From Biscogniauxia marginata (taxonomy: Eukaryota > Ascomycota > Sordariomycetes > Xylariales > Xylariaceae), in contig MU404105.1 in NCBI GenBank assembly GCA_022695795.1, forward strand, positions 232,705 through 296,704: 64,000 nucleotides of DNA, written 5' to 3'. Positions 23,229 to 35,822 of this stretch are shown here, piece after piece. The position numbers and the translations under genes were made by a program. Under the pieces are notes generated by a model. The model had not been told where the DNA came from. It did no database searches and worked only from the letters and a program-made list of their open reading frames with translations. Numbering within the stretch: position 1 is the stretch's first letter; each line of letters begins with the position of its first letter.

Positions 23229-24171
23229 AGCCTATTCAATTGTTCTCTGTGAGTGTGAAAAACGAGATAGGGATTCATAACGATGTCTGGGAGATTCGCC
23301 TTTTAATAACCAGTTGCTCCTCGTCAAAGGCCGAATGACTTCGGAGGCTGTGGAAGCTGAGGCGTCGGTACCTGTTGAAAGCTCCGATGCGCTTCGGAGG
23401 TTAGAAGTCCTCGCAGTCGATCCGCCCCGGAGACTTATCAAATGCGTTGACGGCTGACAGGCTTTACTTGCTATAGTCTCTGCAACACGGAGGAATGTTT
23501 CCAAGTTGGCAAACCTAGCCGATTATGTCGTAGTTATATTATAGTCATTTATTGCTGAAGTCAGCAATGGCCTCGATCTCATAGGTTACTAAGTGTCGGT
23601 TCCTCACCCCCTGACAATTTCAACGTTTTGCTCCGATCACAACAACTAAATGGTCTCCTTGTGTTTACCAAGTCCCTTTCCGCGGTCTTGTATTTTTTCA
23701 AAGAAAAACTCAACTATGCCTTACATGCCAGCAATGTACCTTCCAGGTAGCGAGTTCTGTTTCTGTCTATAAAACTGCGATAGCATTGTTACCCGATGCG
23801 TGTATAGGTTTGAGTAACGCTTGATGGTTTCGAGATGGTAATCATTATTTCTGTGTATATATCTATGCTATGCTTAAGTTTCTTCCGATAGTTGGCAACA
23901 CTAGATTTAAGAAGCAGCATTTCGTTTTGAGTATTATTAGCAGGAGAAAGTCATGGTTATTTGGGAATTATTTTTGCATTGATGCTGGCTAGCTAGCTGA
24001 CATGTAACGAGGCTGCACCCGAGAATGTAGAGGAGACGGGAGTCGTCCGAGTCCGAGTTGCCAGAATAACTAGTTCAGTACTCCTGGAAAACCAGCCTAT
24101 CAAATCCAACGCCTTACCACTCAGCCGTGCATGTCCTGCTGGCCACCCGAGGGATCAGTCGATGGTGGCCC
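23229..24171. other. intergenic, no gene seen
   Basis: Upstream region of the DUF4149 gene and downstream region of the Cys-Pro protein. A minus frame at 23232-23504 has no known domain and was not called. Confidence 0.4.
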
Positions 24172-24633
24172 CTACTGCCTAGCACCCGTTACGGGACACA
24201 CCCCTGCGGCACCTTCTACGCTGGGATGCACAACCACCTTGTCCTTGTGGTGGCCGACCTTGGCCTTCGTAACCGGACACTCGTCTCCATCGGCGTGGCC
24301 TTGCGTGCTCGGGTGATTGGGCGGCAGGACGGTAGTGACAGGGCCAACAACGGGACAGACGCGATCGTCCATCTCCTTACTCTTGGCCTCGTTGACGACA
24401 CTCTTCAAGGCGGGACAGGCTTGGGCATCAGCAGACCCGGTCGACTTGGTGGTAGATGTGGCAGTGGGCTCGTTGGCGATGGAGGGGTGCTTATGGAGAT
24501 TGTGGTGGTGGTCGGTCTTAGCACCGACGACGGGACATGTCAGGCCGGGCTTTGACAGGTCCACGTCCGGGTGCGAAGGGGGTAGAGTACTGTTGGTGGT
24601 GCCGACGACGGGGCAGACTTGAGCGGAAGCCAT
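24172..24633 (-). CDS. small Cys-Pro (CPVxG) duplicated-module protein
   Basis: A single exon encodes 153 aa; the ATG at 24633 sits in a strong context (GACCATGGC). All six cysteines are followed by proline: C7, C33, C73, C93, C119 and C146, mostly as CPVVG or CPVTxA. The protein is an internal duplication. In both halves C-to-C spacing is 26 (7/33 and 93/119), an LPPxHP motif starts 10 residues after the first Cys, an HH pair starts 9 residues after the second, and an HPS follows. There is no signal peptide or membrane segment; it is His-, Lys- and Asp-rich and should be soluble. Cys-Pro dipeptides next to His recall haem regulatory motifs (as in Hap1), so haem or metal binding is a reasonable inference, not a demonstrated function. 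I do not know a named family. Confidence 0.8.
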   Translation of the reverse strand: MASAQVCPVVGTTNSTLPPSHPDVDLSKPGLTCPVVGAKTDHHHNLHKHPSIANEPTATSTTKSTGSADAQACPALKSVVNEAKSKEMDDRVCPVVGPVTTVLPPNHPSTQGHADGDECPVTKAKVGHHKDKVVVHPSVEGAAGVCPVTGARQ

Positions 24634-25769
24634 GGTCGAGTTTGATCAAGTTTGCGGCGATGGGCTTGTTTGTATTGTATGTCGTCGTGAGGCTTTCTTT
24701 TATGTCTTGCTGGTTGGTGGTAGGACAAGTGAGGCGGGCTGGGAGGAATGCACGAGAGAAGCGTAGGTATAAATAAGTAAGTAGGTTAGGTCGATGGAAA
24801 GCGGAAGAATTGGGGGGACAAAGGGAAACTCGAGCCTAACCGTTCGGAATTCATGCCTGGTTTTTAATAATAAACGGCAGAGCCGCCTCGTCCATTGTCT
24901 TGTATACACTACCCAACGGTACCGACAACGTGACCTGCGACTCGTATGTTGCTGCTGGATCGAGACCCAACGTCATAGCCGGGACAATTAGAGTCGCCTA
25001 GCCGGGATGCTTGGCGGGCATGATTTGTTTTCCAGCAAGTCTCATTGGTCCTGCAATGCAGATCGATCGAAGGTCTGCCACGGCTCCCGCTAATGACATA
25101 CCTGCACTAGGTAGGGTAGACTGCCAGATATGCACAATGCATGCAACTAACAGCGGTGACCTGATCATTGTGGGGGATATATGATAGCAGCTAAATACCT
25201 AAGGGAAACTCTCCATAATCTGTACAAAGTAAAAAGTACCTATGCCTACATGTAATACCAGTACCTAAGTGCTAGCCTAGGTACGTAAGGTACTTGTAAG
25301 TGCTTGGGTTCTTTAACCCCTGAAGGCTACCTAGACACCTATGTATGTATCGACGTGATCTGCATTGTATTGTACATGCCTACCTATGTACCTGCCTGTG
25401 TACACTACAATGTATGTTGATACCTGGTGGATACATAGGTACAAACTTACCTGGTACTCAGCCCCGCATTGGGAAGAAGGTTCCATTTACCTTAGTACTA
25501 GGTAGTGTAAAAAGTCACCGGAGAGAGGAAACACCGACAGAACCACTCTAAGCTCCTTACAGTTTTTAGCCCACTTCCACCGCCCGGCAGAAAATGCTCA
25601 CCACCAAAATTTGTGTCTAGAGGTCTGAAGAGAAAAAAAAAAAAAGACATCGTCGCTACGCTGCTTCATGTTGCTCAACACTCTTACATGTAGAACGACT
25701 TAGACTGTTTGCATGTAGTCCAATTCGGTTCCGTCATCGGACTTGAGGACCATTAGATCATTGTCCAAC
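24634..25769. promoter_or_regulatory. divergent upstream region, TACCTA-rich
   Basis: This is the shared upstream space of the Cys-Pro protein (minus) and NAT10 (plus). A TATA-like TTATTTATA on the minus strand lies at about 24768-24776, roughly 135 bp before the Cys-Pro protein start. Between about 25236 and 25450 there are many copies of TACCTA/TAGGTA (for example AAGTACCTATG, GTACCTAAG, CTAGGTACG, CTACCTAG). An A-rich tract lies at 25630-25646. Confidence 0.45.
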
Positions 25770-28700
25770 ATGCCTCAAAAGGCTGTGTAAGCTAGCTTCT
25801 CGTAAATCCCTTCTCTGTTTTCGTGACAGTCGCTAATTACTGCCGTGCCGTGTAGGGACTCGAGGATCCCTGCCCTGATCCGCAATGGGGTCCAGGAGAA
25901 GAAGAGAAGCTTTTTCGTCATCGTTGGCGATCGAGCGAAAGATGCCATTGTCCACCTAGTCAGTACTCCCGCCGACAGCTCCGAAAAGCCTTCCCCGAGC
26001 ATGTGTCTGTATGTCACCAGATCGCTAATGCCGTGCTCTGCAGCATTTTATTATGTCCGATGCGAGTTTGAAGCAGAACAAGTCGGTCCTGTGGGCATAC
26101 AAAAAAAAGCTGTTGGGGTTCACAAGGTAGGTCTCCCAACGAACTTTGAGACCTTGGCTAGGTTGTTGTAAGGCCGAAGAGAGAAACTGACAGGCGGTGT
26201 CTAGTCATCGGAAGAAGCGCGAGAACAAGATTAAAAAGGAGATAAAAAGGGGCATCAGAGAGGCCAATGATGAAGACCCCTTCGAACTTTTTGTCTCCCT
26301 TCACAATGTAAGGGCCGGTCTGTCTTTTAGTATCGAAGCCGACCGACGCATTAACTGTTCACGTAGATCCGCTATGTCTACTATAAAGAGACGGAGAAGA
26401 TCCTCGGAAACACGTACGAATTCATAACTCTGGCTCTAAAGAGGTAACTGTTGACCTTTTTTTGCCACAGGTATGGCATGGTTATCCTACAGGACTTCGA
26501 GGCCATCACCCCCAATCTCCTCGCCCGCACAATCGAAACGGTTGGTCGAGTCTCTTTTCCAACCTTGAGTTTCTATAGCTAATTTGTGACTAAAGGTGGA
26601 AGGAGGTGGTCTCGTTATCCTACTTTTGAAGGGAATGTCTAGTCTTAAGCAATTATACCAGCTGTCCATGGATGTCCATTCGAGGTTCCGCACCGAAGCA
26701 CACGCTGATGTTGTACCGCGGTTCAACGAGCGTTTCCTACTGTCGCTTGGCTCCTGCCCTAGCTGTCTTGTCATAACTGATGAGCTGGACGTTTTGCCAA
26801 TTTCCGGCGGCAAAGGTGTGAAGCGTCTACCGCCCCCAGACTTAGACGAGCCCAAGACCGAGTCGGAGAAGGAACTAGAGTCCATCAAGGAATCCCTTCA
26901 AGACACTCGTCCTGTTGGATCCCTCGTTACTCTGGCACGCACTGTTGATCAGGCTAGGGCGCTTTTGACATTCGTGGATGCAATTGCTGAGAAAACCTTA
27001 CGAAATACTGTAACTCTAACAGCAGCGCGTGGGCGAGGTAAATCTGCTGCGCTAGGTGTTGCGGTGGCAGCTGCAGTTGCTCATGGATATTCTAACATCT
27101 TCATAACGTCACCCTCTCCTGAGAATCTGAAAACCCTGTTCGAATTTATTTTCAAAGGCTTTGATGCTCTAGGCTATTCAGACCATACCGACTACTCTAT
27201 AATCCAGTCAACAAATCCCGACTTTAACAAGGCTATCGTTCGGGTGAATATCCACCGCGCACACCGGCAAACGATCCAGTATATCCGTCCTCAAGATTCC
27301 CATGTCCTGGGACAAGCAGAACTCCTTGTTATCGATGAAGCGGCAGCGATCCCCTTGCCCTTGGTACGAAAGCTCATGGGACCGTATCTAGTCTTTATGG
27401 CTTCAACAGTGAATGGCTACGAGGGGACTGGCCGGTCTTTATCACTAAAGCTAATCAAGCAGTTGAGGGACCAATCAAGAGCTGGAGCAGCTGCTAATAC
27501 CGCTGATCACAAAGACGGATCAAATGGACAAGGCCCCAAAATTCGAGAGGAAAACTATTCCGGGGGGCGTACTTTAAGAGAGATAACCCTCTCGGAGCCC
27601 ATTCGGTACACTCAAGGTGACTCCGTGGAGAAGTGGCTTAACACTTTACTGTGCTTAGATGCTACCCTCTCACGCAAGGTTGGTGTACAGGGTTATCCGG
27701 ATCCTGCCCAGTGTCAGTTGCTCAAAGTCAACCGAGATACGCTTTTCTCCTTCCATCCTGTCGCAGAGAAATTCTTACAACAGATGGTTGCTTTATACGT
27801 AGCAAGTCATTGTGAGTTTAACTCAGATAATTTTAGGGCCGGTTACTGACTCGACAATAGACAAGAATACACCTGATGATCTGCAGCTAATGAGCGATGC
27901 TCCTGCTCACGAGCTCTTTGTACTAACTGCTCCGGCTACGGAGGATGGCCGGCTCCCAGAGCCACTTTGTGTAATACAAGTTGCCCTAGAAGGCCGCATC
28001 AGCAGGGAGAGCGTTCAAAATAGTCTAAGTCGAGGCTCACGACCGGCCGGCGATCTGATCCCATGGTTGGTCAGCCAACAGTTCCAAGATCCTGAATTCG
28101 GATCTCTATCGGGTGCACGAGTAGTACGTATTGCTACGAACCCAGATTACGTCTCCAGGGGCTACGGCACTCATGCATTAGACCTTCTCGTAAGCTTTTA
28201 TGAGAACAAATTTCTCTCTTTAGAAGAAGGCGATGTTGGTGCTAGAGAAACTATGGTTCGAGTCACAGATGCCGAACTAGCAAATGCTAGCCTCCTAGAC
28301 GACAATATCAAGGTCAGAGACATCAATTCAATGCCTCCACTGTTCGCAAGGCTGTCGGAGGTTCGGCCGGCTACTCTTGATTATGTAGGCGTCAGCTACG
28401 GCCTCACTCAACCACTTCACAAGTTTTGGAAGAAAGCTTCTTTTGCGCCGGTTTACCTTCGGTTAACTCAGAATGACCTGACAGGCGAACATACTTGTGT
28501 AATGTTGAGGCCCCTTGAGAGCAGTGAAGACAGGACATGGCTAGGGGCGTACGCGAATGATTTCCACTCAAGATTCCTCTCACTTCTGTCTTACAGATTC
28601 CGGAATTTCTCACCCATACTAGCGTTGAGTATCGATGAATCGGCCATTGCAGGTGCTCGACTAGACGCGTCTCACACTCCCGTGCCGCTCTCAAAGGAAG

Positions 28701-29484
28701 CCTTAGACGCCCTCCTCAGTCCCTTCGATCTGAAGAGGCTCGAGGCATATGCCAACAACCTACTCGACTACCACGTCATCCTCGACCTTATCCCCACCCT
28801 CGCAAGTCTCTATTTTACTGGCCGAATCAAGGAAAATGTCAAATTGACAGGGATACAACAGGCTATTCTGCTGGCTGTTGGATTACAGCGAAAAGATATG
28901 GATGTGGTTTCCGAGGAACTATCCCTTCCAACATCCCAGCTTCTTGCCATGTTTATTAAAATCATGAAGAAGATGACATCTCATTTTGAATCGCTTATTT
29001 CGAACGCAATTGAAGCTAGCATGCCTAAGCCTGATGCCATTGGCGTCAGTGTTGAGAACGCAAGTGGGGTCCACCATGATGAGAAGGTGGACACGCGATT
29101 TGCTCCTCTCCAAATATCGTTGGATGATGAGCTTGAAGAGGGTGGTGATGAAGCCCTCATGGAACTTCGGCGGAAGCAGAGGGAGTTGATTGACTCCCTG
29201 CCGCTAGACCAGTAAGGAACCCTCTGCGCCATTTATGTGTCCTCTAACTTGGCCTTGAAACTAATTGAATTCCAAGATATGAGGTGGACGGAGATGCTCC
29301 CGGATGGGAGGAAGCTGAGAAACAAGTTCGCAATGCTGCGCAACGAGGCCAGTCTAATCCAGTTGTGAGTGTCAAGTCTAGCAAGGCGAAGAGGAAGGCT
29401 GGCGCCACCGCAGCGGAGGTATACGAAGAAACATTTGGGGAAAAGTCCCACAAAAAGGCCAAGAAGTCGAAGAAAGGTAATTGA
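25770..29484 (+). CDS. RNA cytidine acetyltransferase NAT10/Kre33
   Basis: Nine exons (25770..25786, 25856..25958, 26044..26126, 26205..26307, 26367..26413, 26471..26540, 26596..27811, 27861..29211, 29277..29484) join in frame to 1065 aa, nearly the size of yeast Kre33. It starts MPQKAVDSRIPALIRNG and continues EKKRSFFVIVGDRAKD, LWAYKKKLLGFTSHRKKRE and YGMVILQDFEAITPNLLART. A helicase-type Walker A (AARGRGKSAALG) and a VIDEAAAIPLPL Walker B follow; the GNAT domain has ATNPDYVSRGYGTHALDLL. The C-terminus is a lysine-rich nucleolar-type tail. The enzyme makes N4-acetylcytidine in 18S rRNA and tRNA using ATP and acetyl-CoA, and works in small-subunit biogenesis in the nucleolus. Five introns crowd the first 800 bp; the CAG-TAAGG near 29210 is a splice donor, not the stop. 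Confidence 0.95.
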
Positions 29485-30221
29485 TAACATAGGCACGCTG
29501 GGTATACCTAATCATGATACGGAGTTGTGGCGTCACATGGGCGTATCTCAAAGCGGCTAGATATTTCCACCTGTGGAATGGCTGAATATTAATCGACAAT
29601 CTTTGTATGCGTGTGCCGCGAGATATATACCTTTAGTTTATATCGTGTGTACCTAGGTAGGTTCTGTATCTTCTGAATATATACATTGTGCATTGAACGG
29701 ATGTTCTCGATACCTATAACGATATCTGTATTAGGGGTTGCGGGATCCGCGAATGAAAAGGATTCACTACTGCAGTGTAGGGTAAACGATTCAGCTCCAT
29801 AAAACCCTTTCCTTATTGTAGTAGAAAAACGCTCCAGTAGGGATACTGGAGAGTTGCTGGAGGAAACGATAGCTTACCAGCTTAGATTTAAGTGGAATAT
29901 ACTGAATATCAATCATAAAGGCTTTGAAGTTTTCAACTAAAAGACCACATGGATGATATTTATGAAGCTTTGGCGTGCTAGAGGACAACAGTCTATAGTT
30001 AGGAGTCCGAATATACTTTACAGCTCCTCGACTTTATCAAGGAATATTATATTATAGAAAAGGAAAGTAATCACTAGAATTTCCAAATGTCTATAAGTCT
30101 CCCACTAATTATACGACTAAATTGATAAATACCGATAACCTAGACTGCTCTGCTTTAACAAATGCTACCTAAATGATGAATGAGAACTCAAAACGGCACC
30201 GAACAAGTAATAGGGGATGTT
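29485..30221. other. intergenic, convergent 3' ends
   Basis: Space between NAT10 and the C2H2 gene; AT-rich, with one CTAGGTAGG word near 29652. No gene seen. Confidence 0.45.
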
Positions 30222-30976
30222 TCACAAAGAAAAAGAAGAGGAGGAGGAGGCGGCGGTGTTCCTGGCCTCAAGAGTGTGCTCCTGCAGATGCCTCGTAACA
30301 GGTTCCCTGAACGGGAAAGGCTTGCTACAACCAGGCCAGTTGCACCTGCGTCTATGATCAGGATCAGGCTGATCCAAGGCCGCATTCGCGTTATGCTCCC
30401 AGAGGTGCCTTTTCAAGGCGACCTCTCGCCCGAACCTGGCATCGCAGCCCGTCCAGAAATATCTGGTGCCGATATGTGACTCCTTCATATGGAGTTCGAG
30501 ATGCTTTGCCGCATCGAAGCTCTTGTTGCATTGCCCGCACTGAATTGCAGGGGTGCTGGGCTGTCCTCTCACTAGAGCAAACTCTTGCGGCACATCATCG
30601 GACTCGAGCGAGCCTCCGACCTCGTCTATTGAGCTCTGTTAGTCTGGGTTCTAGTGGATTAAGCGTAAATGCTTATGGACTTGTTCTCCTTCGCGAGATA
30701 CGCGGGAAATGTGCACATAGGAAAGTCACCGGGGATTTAGGAGGCCGTTGGAGAGCTTGTTTTACCTGTATTATCGAGATTCCCGGGGGAGAGCTGTTGG
30801 GTTTTGATAATGGTTTTGATCCAACCGACTTGCTCAGAGGTCAACGGCGACGACGGTTCGGCCGTGTAGGCGCCTGGACTAGGTGGTTGGATACCCTCTA
30901 ATTCGCACATCAACGTGATCAACGGGTTGGCCCGTCCACACTTCCGAGGCGTCATGGGAGCTGACACCGTGGACAT
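30222..30976 (-). CDS. small C2H2 zinc-finger protein
   Basis: Two exons (30976..30766 and 30625..30222) give 204 aa, starting MSTVSAPMTPRKCGRANP. The intron has a GTAAAA donor and a TAG acceptor and joins NLDNT to DEVGGSLESDD in frame. The first finger CGQCNKSFDAAKHLELHMKESH and third finger CNWPGCSKPFPFREPVTRH have full C2H2 ligands. The middle unit (YFWTGCDARFGREVALKRHLWEH) keeps the second Cys and both His, but a Tyr stands where the first Cys should be. The end is an Ala/Ser-rich tail. It is probably a nuclear DNA-binding protein; targets are unknown. An unrelated ATG further upstream is not in frame. Confidence 0.72.
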
Positions 30977-32397
30977 GTTGTTCGTCTCGTGCAAGATACA
31001 AGTTAAGCAAGGCGTGGTTGTCGTCGTACTAGTCTTGTCGGAAAGAGGAAAATGGCTTGAATATCTCAGGAGGAAAAGAAAACATGCAGTTGTGGTGCTC
31101 GAAAGTGAAAAAGGTTTTGGACCGTCAATGGTTGGTTGTAGGGAGATATTGACAACTGTTTTTTGTAATAAGGGTCAGAAAAGAAGGATACGGAACGTTG
31201 AAAAAAAAAATTTGAAAAGAAAATGGTAAAACTTTTTCTAGTATGGATAAATATGCGATGGATCCGCAGTTAGCATTATTCACTTGCGTTTCCTCGGGGG
31301 CAGACAACGGATTAATGGGCAGTAGGTTTACCCACAATGGACGTATTGATAATATATATAGTCCTATTGCGCGGCGGCGGTATTTGAGCGGGTTATGGGT
31401 AAAAATATATATGATGTAACTGTGTGGTTATTTTCCATAATTCGAAGCATTGTAAGGAAATTGAATGGTTGAATTTCCTTATGAATTATCTAATTGCCAG
31501 ATGCCAGAACTAATTTATTTGTGTCTCATTATAATGAGAAGGGCGTTTTCAGTCATAAAATCTTCTGGTATTTCCTCAGGTTTACTATTGGAAGTATTTT
31601 AATACCATAGCAAGACTTAAACCAGTAAGACTAAATAAAATTCTAGACACACAATTGTTGAAATATGGGGTTATACGGCCCCTGGTCTCGTGGTCTCGTG
31701 GTCTCCCGTATATATATATAGATGGGCTACGCCTATCTACCTAGACTCACCTTGAACGAATACACTTGATCCTATCCTCATATCTTCGTCTCATCTCGAC
31801 ATTTTCAGCCGTGGAATTTCCTACGTGAACACTTGGAACTTCACGTGTTGTCCACTCAGACGTTCTCATAATAATATTACCTTCTATTGTAGTACACAAG
31901 CTTAACGGCCAATCGAAAAATGTGGTGGACACACTTGCACAACTATCGGAATCAGCACGGGCACAATGGAGATATTTTATTCGTATATCTATGTACTCTC
32001 ATCTATCTACTCGGGGGTATAACTGAGTTGCGTAGCTAACTTACTAGGCAGGCTTACAGTAAGGAATACTAGATCCCATAACCACGTGATAATATAGTTG
32101 AATCGGCACAAATAAACATAAGGCCATTCAACGCAATATGCTACATGAGAGATACACAGGGGAATGTATCTGCGGCATCTCTAGGCATTCTCTGCACCGC
32201 CGCCATAGTTTCCCGTGGCCTCATAGTCGTTGCGGATTCAGCAGTTGGGATAGGGCCTATCCTACCATCACGATTGGCGCCTTCCGGAGCCCCTTTTGCT
32301 CCGTCAATAACGCCTGAGATCTGGTGAACACAACCAAGCGACGTGACGATTTGACACGAAGCTCGGCCTGCAATCATCTGATCCTACTCAGACCGCC
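30977..32397. other. AT-rich intergenic stretch
   Basis: No gene recognised. Near 31681-31710 the unit TGGTCTCG is repeated about three times, followed by a short (TA) run. The right end holds the 3' flank of the fused monooxygenase gene. Confidence 0.4.
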
Positions 32398-34968
32398 TCA
32401 ATATCGCCTGAGACCCGCAAGTACTCCTTCTCGCCAGTACCAGAGGCCTGCCCAAGTAGCTCCTGTTCCGACGGTTAATTGGCCCAACATCACCCCGGCC
32501 CCGGCCTTCAGCGCGTCCCGTGTCTTGATGTATCCTAAGCGCCTCAGATCCCACACCGAGTAGAGATTACTTGCTACAATGGCAGAAAAGGCAAGGACCA
32601 TGTCATACTTGAAGAAGACTGCCACCTTAGAAGCCGTGTCCGGAATGTTCCAGTTGCTACTTAGGGGGTTCGGCAGACCGAAAAAGGTCCTACTAATTGA
32701 CAGGCCCGGATTGAAGTACGAATACGCTAGGGTCGCTATGTGAGCAGTGGCCTGCGTGGCGAAAGCGTAAGTATAGACTGTCTGAAGGTCGGGGACGTCC
32801 TTCGTTGAGTATGCTTCGTAACGGGCCCTCTCATCCCTCTTCTCCCTCTCCTTCTCAGACATGTTGCGACGTTTCCACAGTCGTAGACCGTTGGAGAACA
32901 CAGAGGTCAGGACGGAGAATAGAGGAGGCGTGATCTGCCAGAACGCCGCTATATTCTGCCAGCTCTGTATATCAGTCGTGGGCGCGAGCAATAAAATTGA
33001 CGGCACCGCATAAGCCAAAGTGATCCCGGGAATCAAAACCTTTGCCACCTCGGGGCGGACGAAGCGACTCGTGGGTAAATCATGATTCTGGAAAGTGCTT
33101 AGAATGGCGTGCGCAGGAGCCGCACGACCGATGGTTAGAGTCTGCATGCCGGTCAAGAAGATGCTCGGCAGAGAGAGAGAAGTCTTCCGGTTGCCTGCTC
33201 GGTATCCCTCGATGGTGTAAATAAGGATCGGCGAGACGAGCTGCGATAGGAAGTAGATGGCCTGCAATTTGGGGGCCTGGTCTTGACCTAAGATTGGATA
33301 CGAAAATACGGTTACCAGCTTGTTTAAGTATCCATCTATGACAGGCTTTCCAAACCATATCCTGTTTACGGCGCGTAGTCCTCCCCAGCCGCCGACCCTA
33401 AGAGGGGGCAAGCGGAGAGCCTTGTAGCTCAACCAGAGCAGAAGTCCCATCCCTCCTGTGAAGGCTACACGGACTAGTTTTGACTTGCTTCTCCTCACCG
33501 GCCTCGCAGGGAGGTCGATGGCAGCAGGGAGTGCACGAGTTCGGCGAGGAACCGGAAGACCCCTCAATGTTACAGGGTCGAGCTGGGATGCAATGATGCG
33601 TCCAAGGTTAGTTTCGTCTGACGATAAGGGGACTGCCACCTTGAAAACGAAGGCTGAAGCGACCGGGTTCTCATAAGCGGTCAGCCATTGCAGGTGGCGG
33701 GCAAACGAGATCATTTGCTGTGCCTGTTCATTTCTGGCATCCTGTGTCTGCGCGAAGATTTCTTCGATGTCGCTGTCGCTTAAGTTCTTAAGCCCGGATG
33801 GCCGACTATCTCTCTTCTCTATCAAGGCGTTGATAAATTCGGCCGCTGATTCAATAGCGGCATTGCCCCCTTGACAACCGATGGGATTAGGCTGGGACAA
33901 GAATATTAGAAAGGAGAATTTATTTGTTCAAGGAATGATGGTTATTGGGTCACGAACCTTATGAGCAGAGTCGCCAAACGTGATGATCTTTTTGAAGTAC
34001 CACTTTTTGTATGCGACTTCGTTGATAGGCGTCAGGGTCGATGAGAGGCGTTTAGCAAAGATATGGCCGAACGTGACCTTCTCTGTTATAGGAAGGTTCA
34101 TATGGTCCTTCACAAACTGAACTTCATCCTCCTTGCTGTATTTTGGTATATCCTTTCCATATTTCGGCTCAGGGAGGCGCACGAAAAGGAACCAATAGAC
34201 TCGGTTGCCGGGACCTGAGACAACCAGCTGAGACATCCTCTTGCCTAAGACGATGTTATAGGATCGGGGTTCCCAGTTGGGGACGTTCTGCGCAATGCCC
34301 GAGCTACACTTGTAGTAACACGGAATACGATCTTCTTCACCTGGCGGAAAGTAACCAGGCTGGAGCTTATTGCCGATGCGCCACATTTCAGACCTCACGA
34401 CGCTGTTGATGCCATCTGCGCCAACGACCAACGTCCCGCTGAACTTTTCGCCATCCTTGGTTATCACCTCGACACCTCCGTCGACATGATCAACTCGGAC
34501 GATCCTCTTATTAAGCAGAACCCTCTTCTTATTCTGCAGATTGTCGTACAGAATCTGCAGAAGCCATTGGCGGTCAAAGAAGAGGAGCTGGTAACCGTGA
34601 CTAAGTTGACAAGTCATTACATTCCATCTCCTCAGCTAAACATGAACTTTTGCTACTTACCGTTTCTCTAGCAGAGTGGTCATATCCTCAACGACAAAAA
34701 TACTTTTCCCGTCTGCTTGGCGTATGTGCCCTGTCACCAAGGGGTCCCCGACTAGGGCCCGGAGGGCATCGTAGCATCCGAGCTGATCCAGGATGCGAAG
34801 TCCGTTGGGGAGTAGGCCGATACTGGCGCCGACCGACGGCGCAATGTCTTTGTGGGTCTCCAATAAGACGTATTTGATATCAAACTTCTCAAGCATGTTC
34901 GCTAGGGCGAGACCTGCGATGCCACCCCCGGCAATGATGATTCTGGTCCTGCTCGATGAGGAAGACAT
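32398..34968 (-). CDS. FAD-dependent monooxygenase fused to polytopic membrane domain
   Basis: Three exons (34968..34661, 34600..33958, 33891..32398) join in frame to 814 aa. Residues about 7-420 form a PHBH/PaxM-type flavin monooxygenase: RIIIAGGGIAGLALA binds the FAD ADP part, VVGADGINSVVR is the DG motif, and GDSAHKPNPIGCQGGN is the GD motif, restored by splicing out GTTCGTG...TCCCAG. From about residue 460 on there are some eight hydrophobic segments, for example VRVAFTGGMGLLLWLSY, KVLIPGITLAYAVPSILLLA and the last around VMLGQLTVGTGATWAGLWYW, with the phrase FFKYDMVLAFSA. Single-domain relatives epoxidise or hydroxylate lipophilic substrates such as prenyl chains. The membrane part might be an anchor or a second enzyme such as a cyclase; this is inference. 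It is ER-membrane bound if real. The alpha/beta hydrolase next door is a candidate partner. Confidence 0.85.
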
Positions 34969-35822
34969 TTTGGCGGATGATACTAGATTGGGTCAGAGCA
35001 GCACTGACGTATCGGAGGAGGCTGGCGGTTTATATTGGAAAGAAGAAGCGGTGAGCCTTTCGCTGGGGGGTTTTCTCCGCTAGTGACAAGTGTTTCACGG
35101 GGCGACTTACTCCTCAATCCGTCGATACGTCTACCTAACAGCCCAGGAGATGCGGATGAACTTTGACGAAAGCTCACGGGAAGGAGACTCTCGGATTTCA
35201 CGATGCTATGGCTCTCTATTGCTTCTAACCAGCATAAACTTATCACGTATGTGATTTGGTAACGATTCCCCCTCTCTTTGCTAGATTCGTCACTTGTGAA
35301 TCATGCAGGTTGCGTTGCGTCCAAACCTATTATAGTAACCGCTAAGCAAGGGGGGAGGAGAGGGCTGAGAGGGGTTTGGGACTAAGTCCACCTACCCAAA
35401 AGAGGCGGAGGCACGGAAAAAATCGTGTCGTACGCCAAGCTGAGGCGTCACGAAACGCTCCATGTATATGGTGAGGACCAAGTAGTACAGGCTAATTTTC
35501 TATCGAGGTAAAACATGTGAAGAGCTCATAGATAACATCGTATTCCAGCAACAGTATAGTATAGGTAGGTATGTTAGGCGGTCAATGGGTTTGGGGGGGG
35601 GCCTTATCAATATTTTCTTTAAAACACCAGTCGTCCCGTCATCTGTCCACTGATATACCCAGCTGTTGTATACGTACCCCCAGAAAATTAATATACACGA
35701 GAGACGAGGGATGTTGTATGAAGTTTGAATCGAGGCCCTCCCTAATCGCTATATGCCACAACACCGCCGTACAAACCAGGGGGTCCGATCGAGCCCTCAA
35801 AGATAGACGAGAAACTCAATTC
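34969..35822. other. intergenic, upstream of the fused monooxygenase
   Basis: About 850 bp between two minus-strand genes; it should contain the monooxygenase promoter and the hydrolase 3' end. A GTAGGTATG word lies near 35563. No gene seen; the long plus ORF starting at 35571 is mostly antisense to the hydrolase. Confidence 0.4.
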
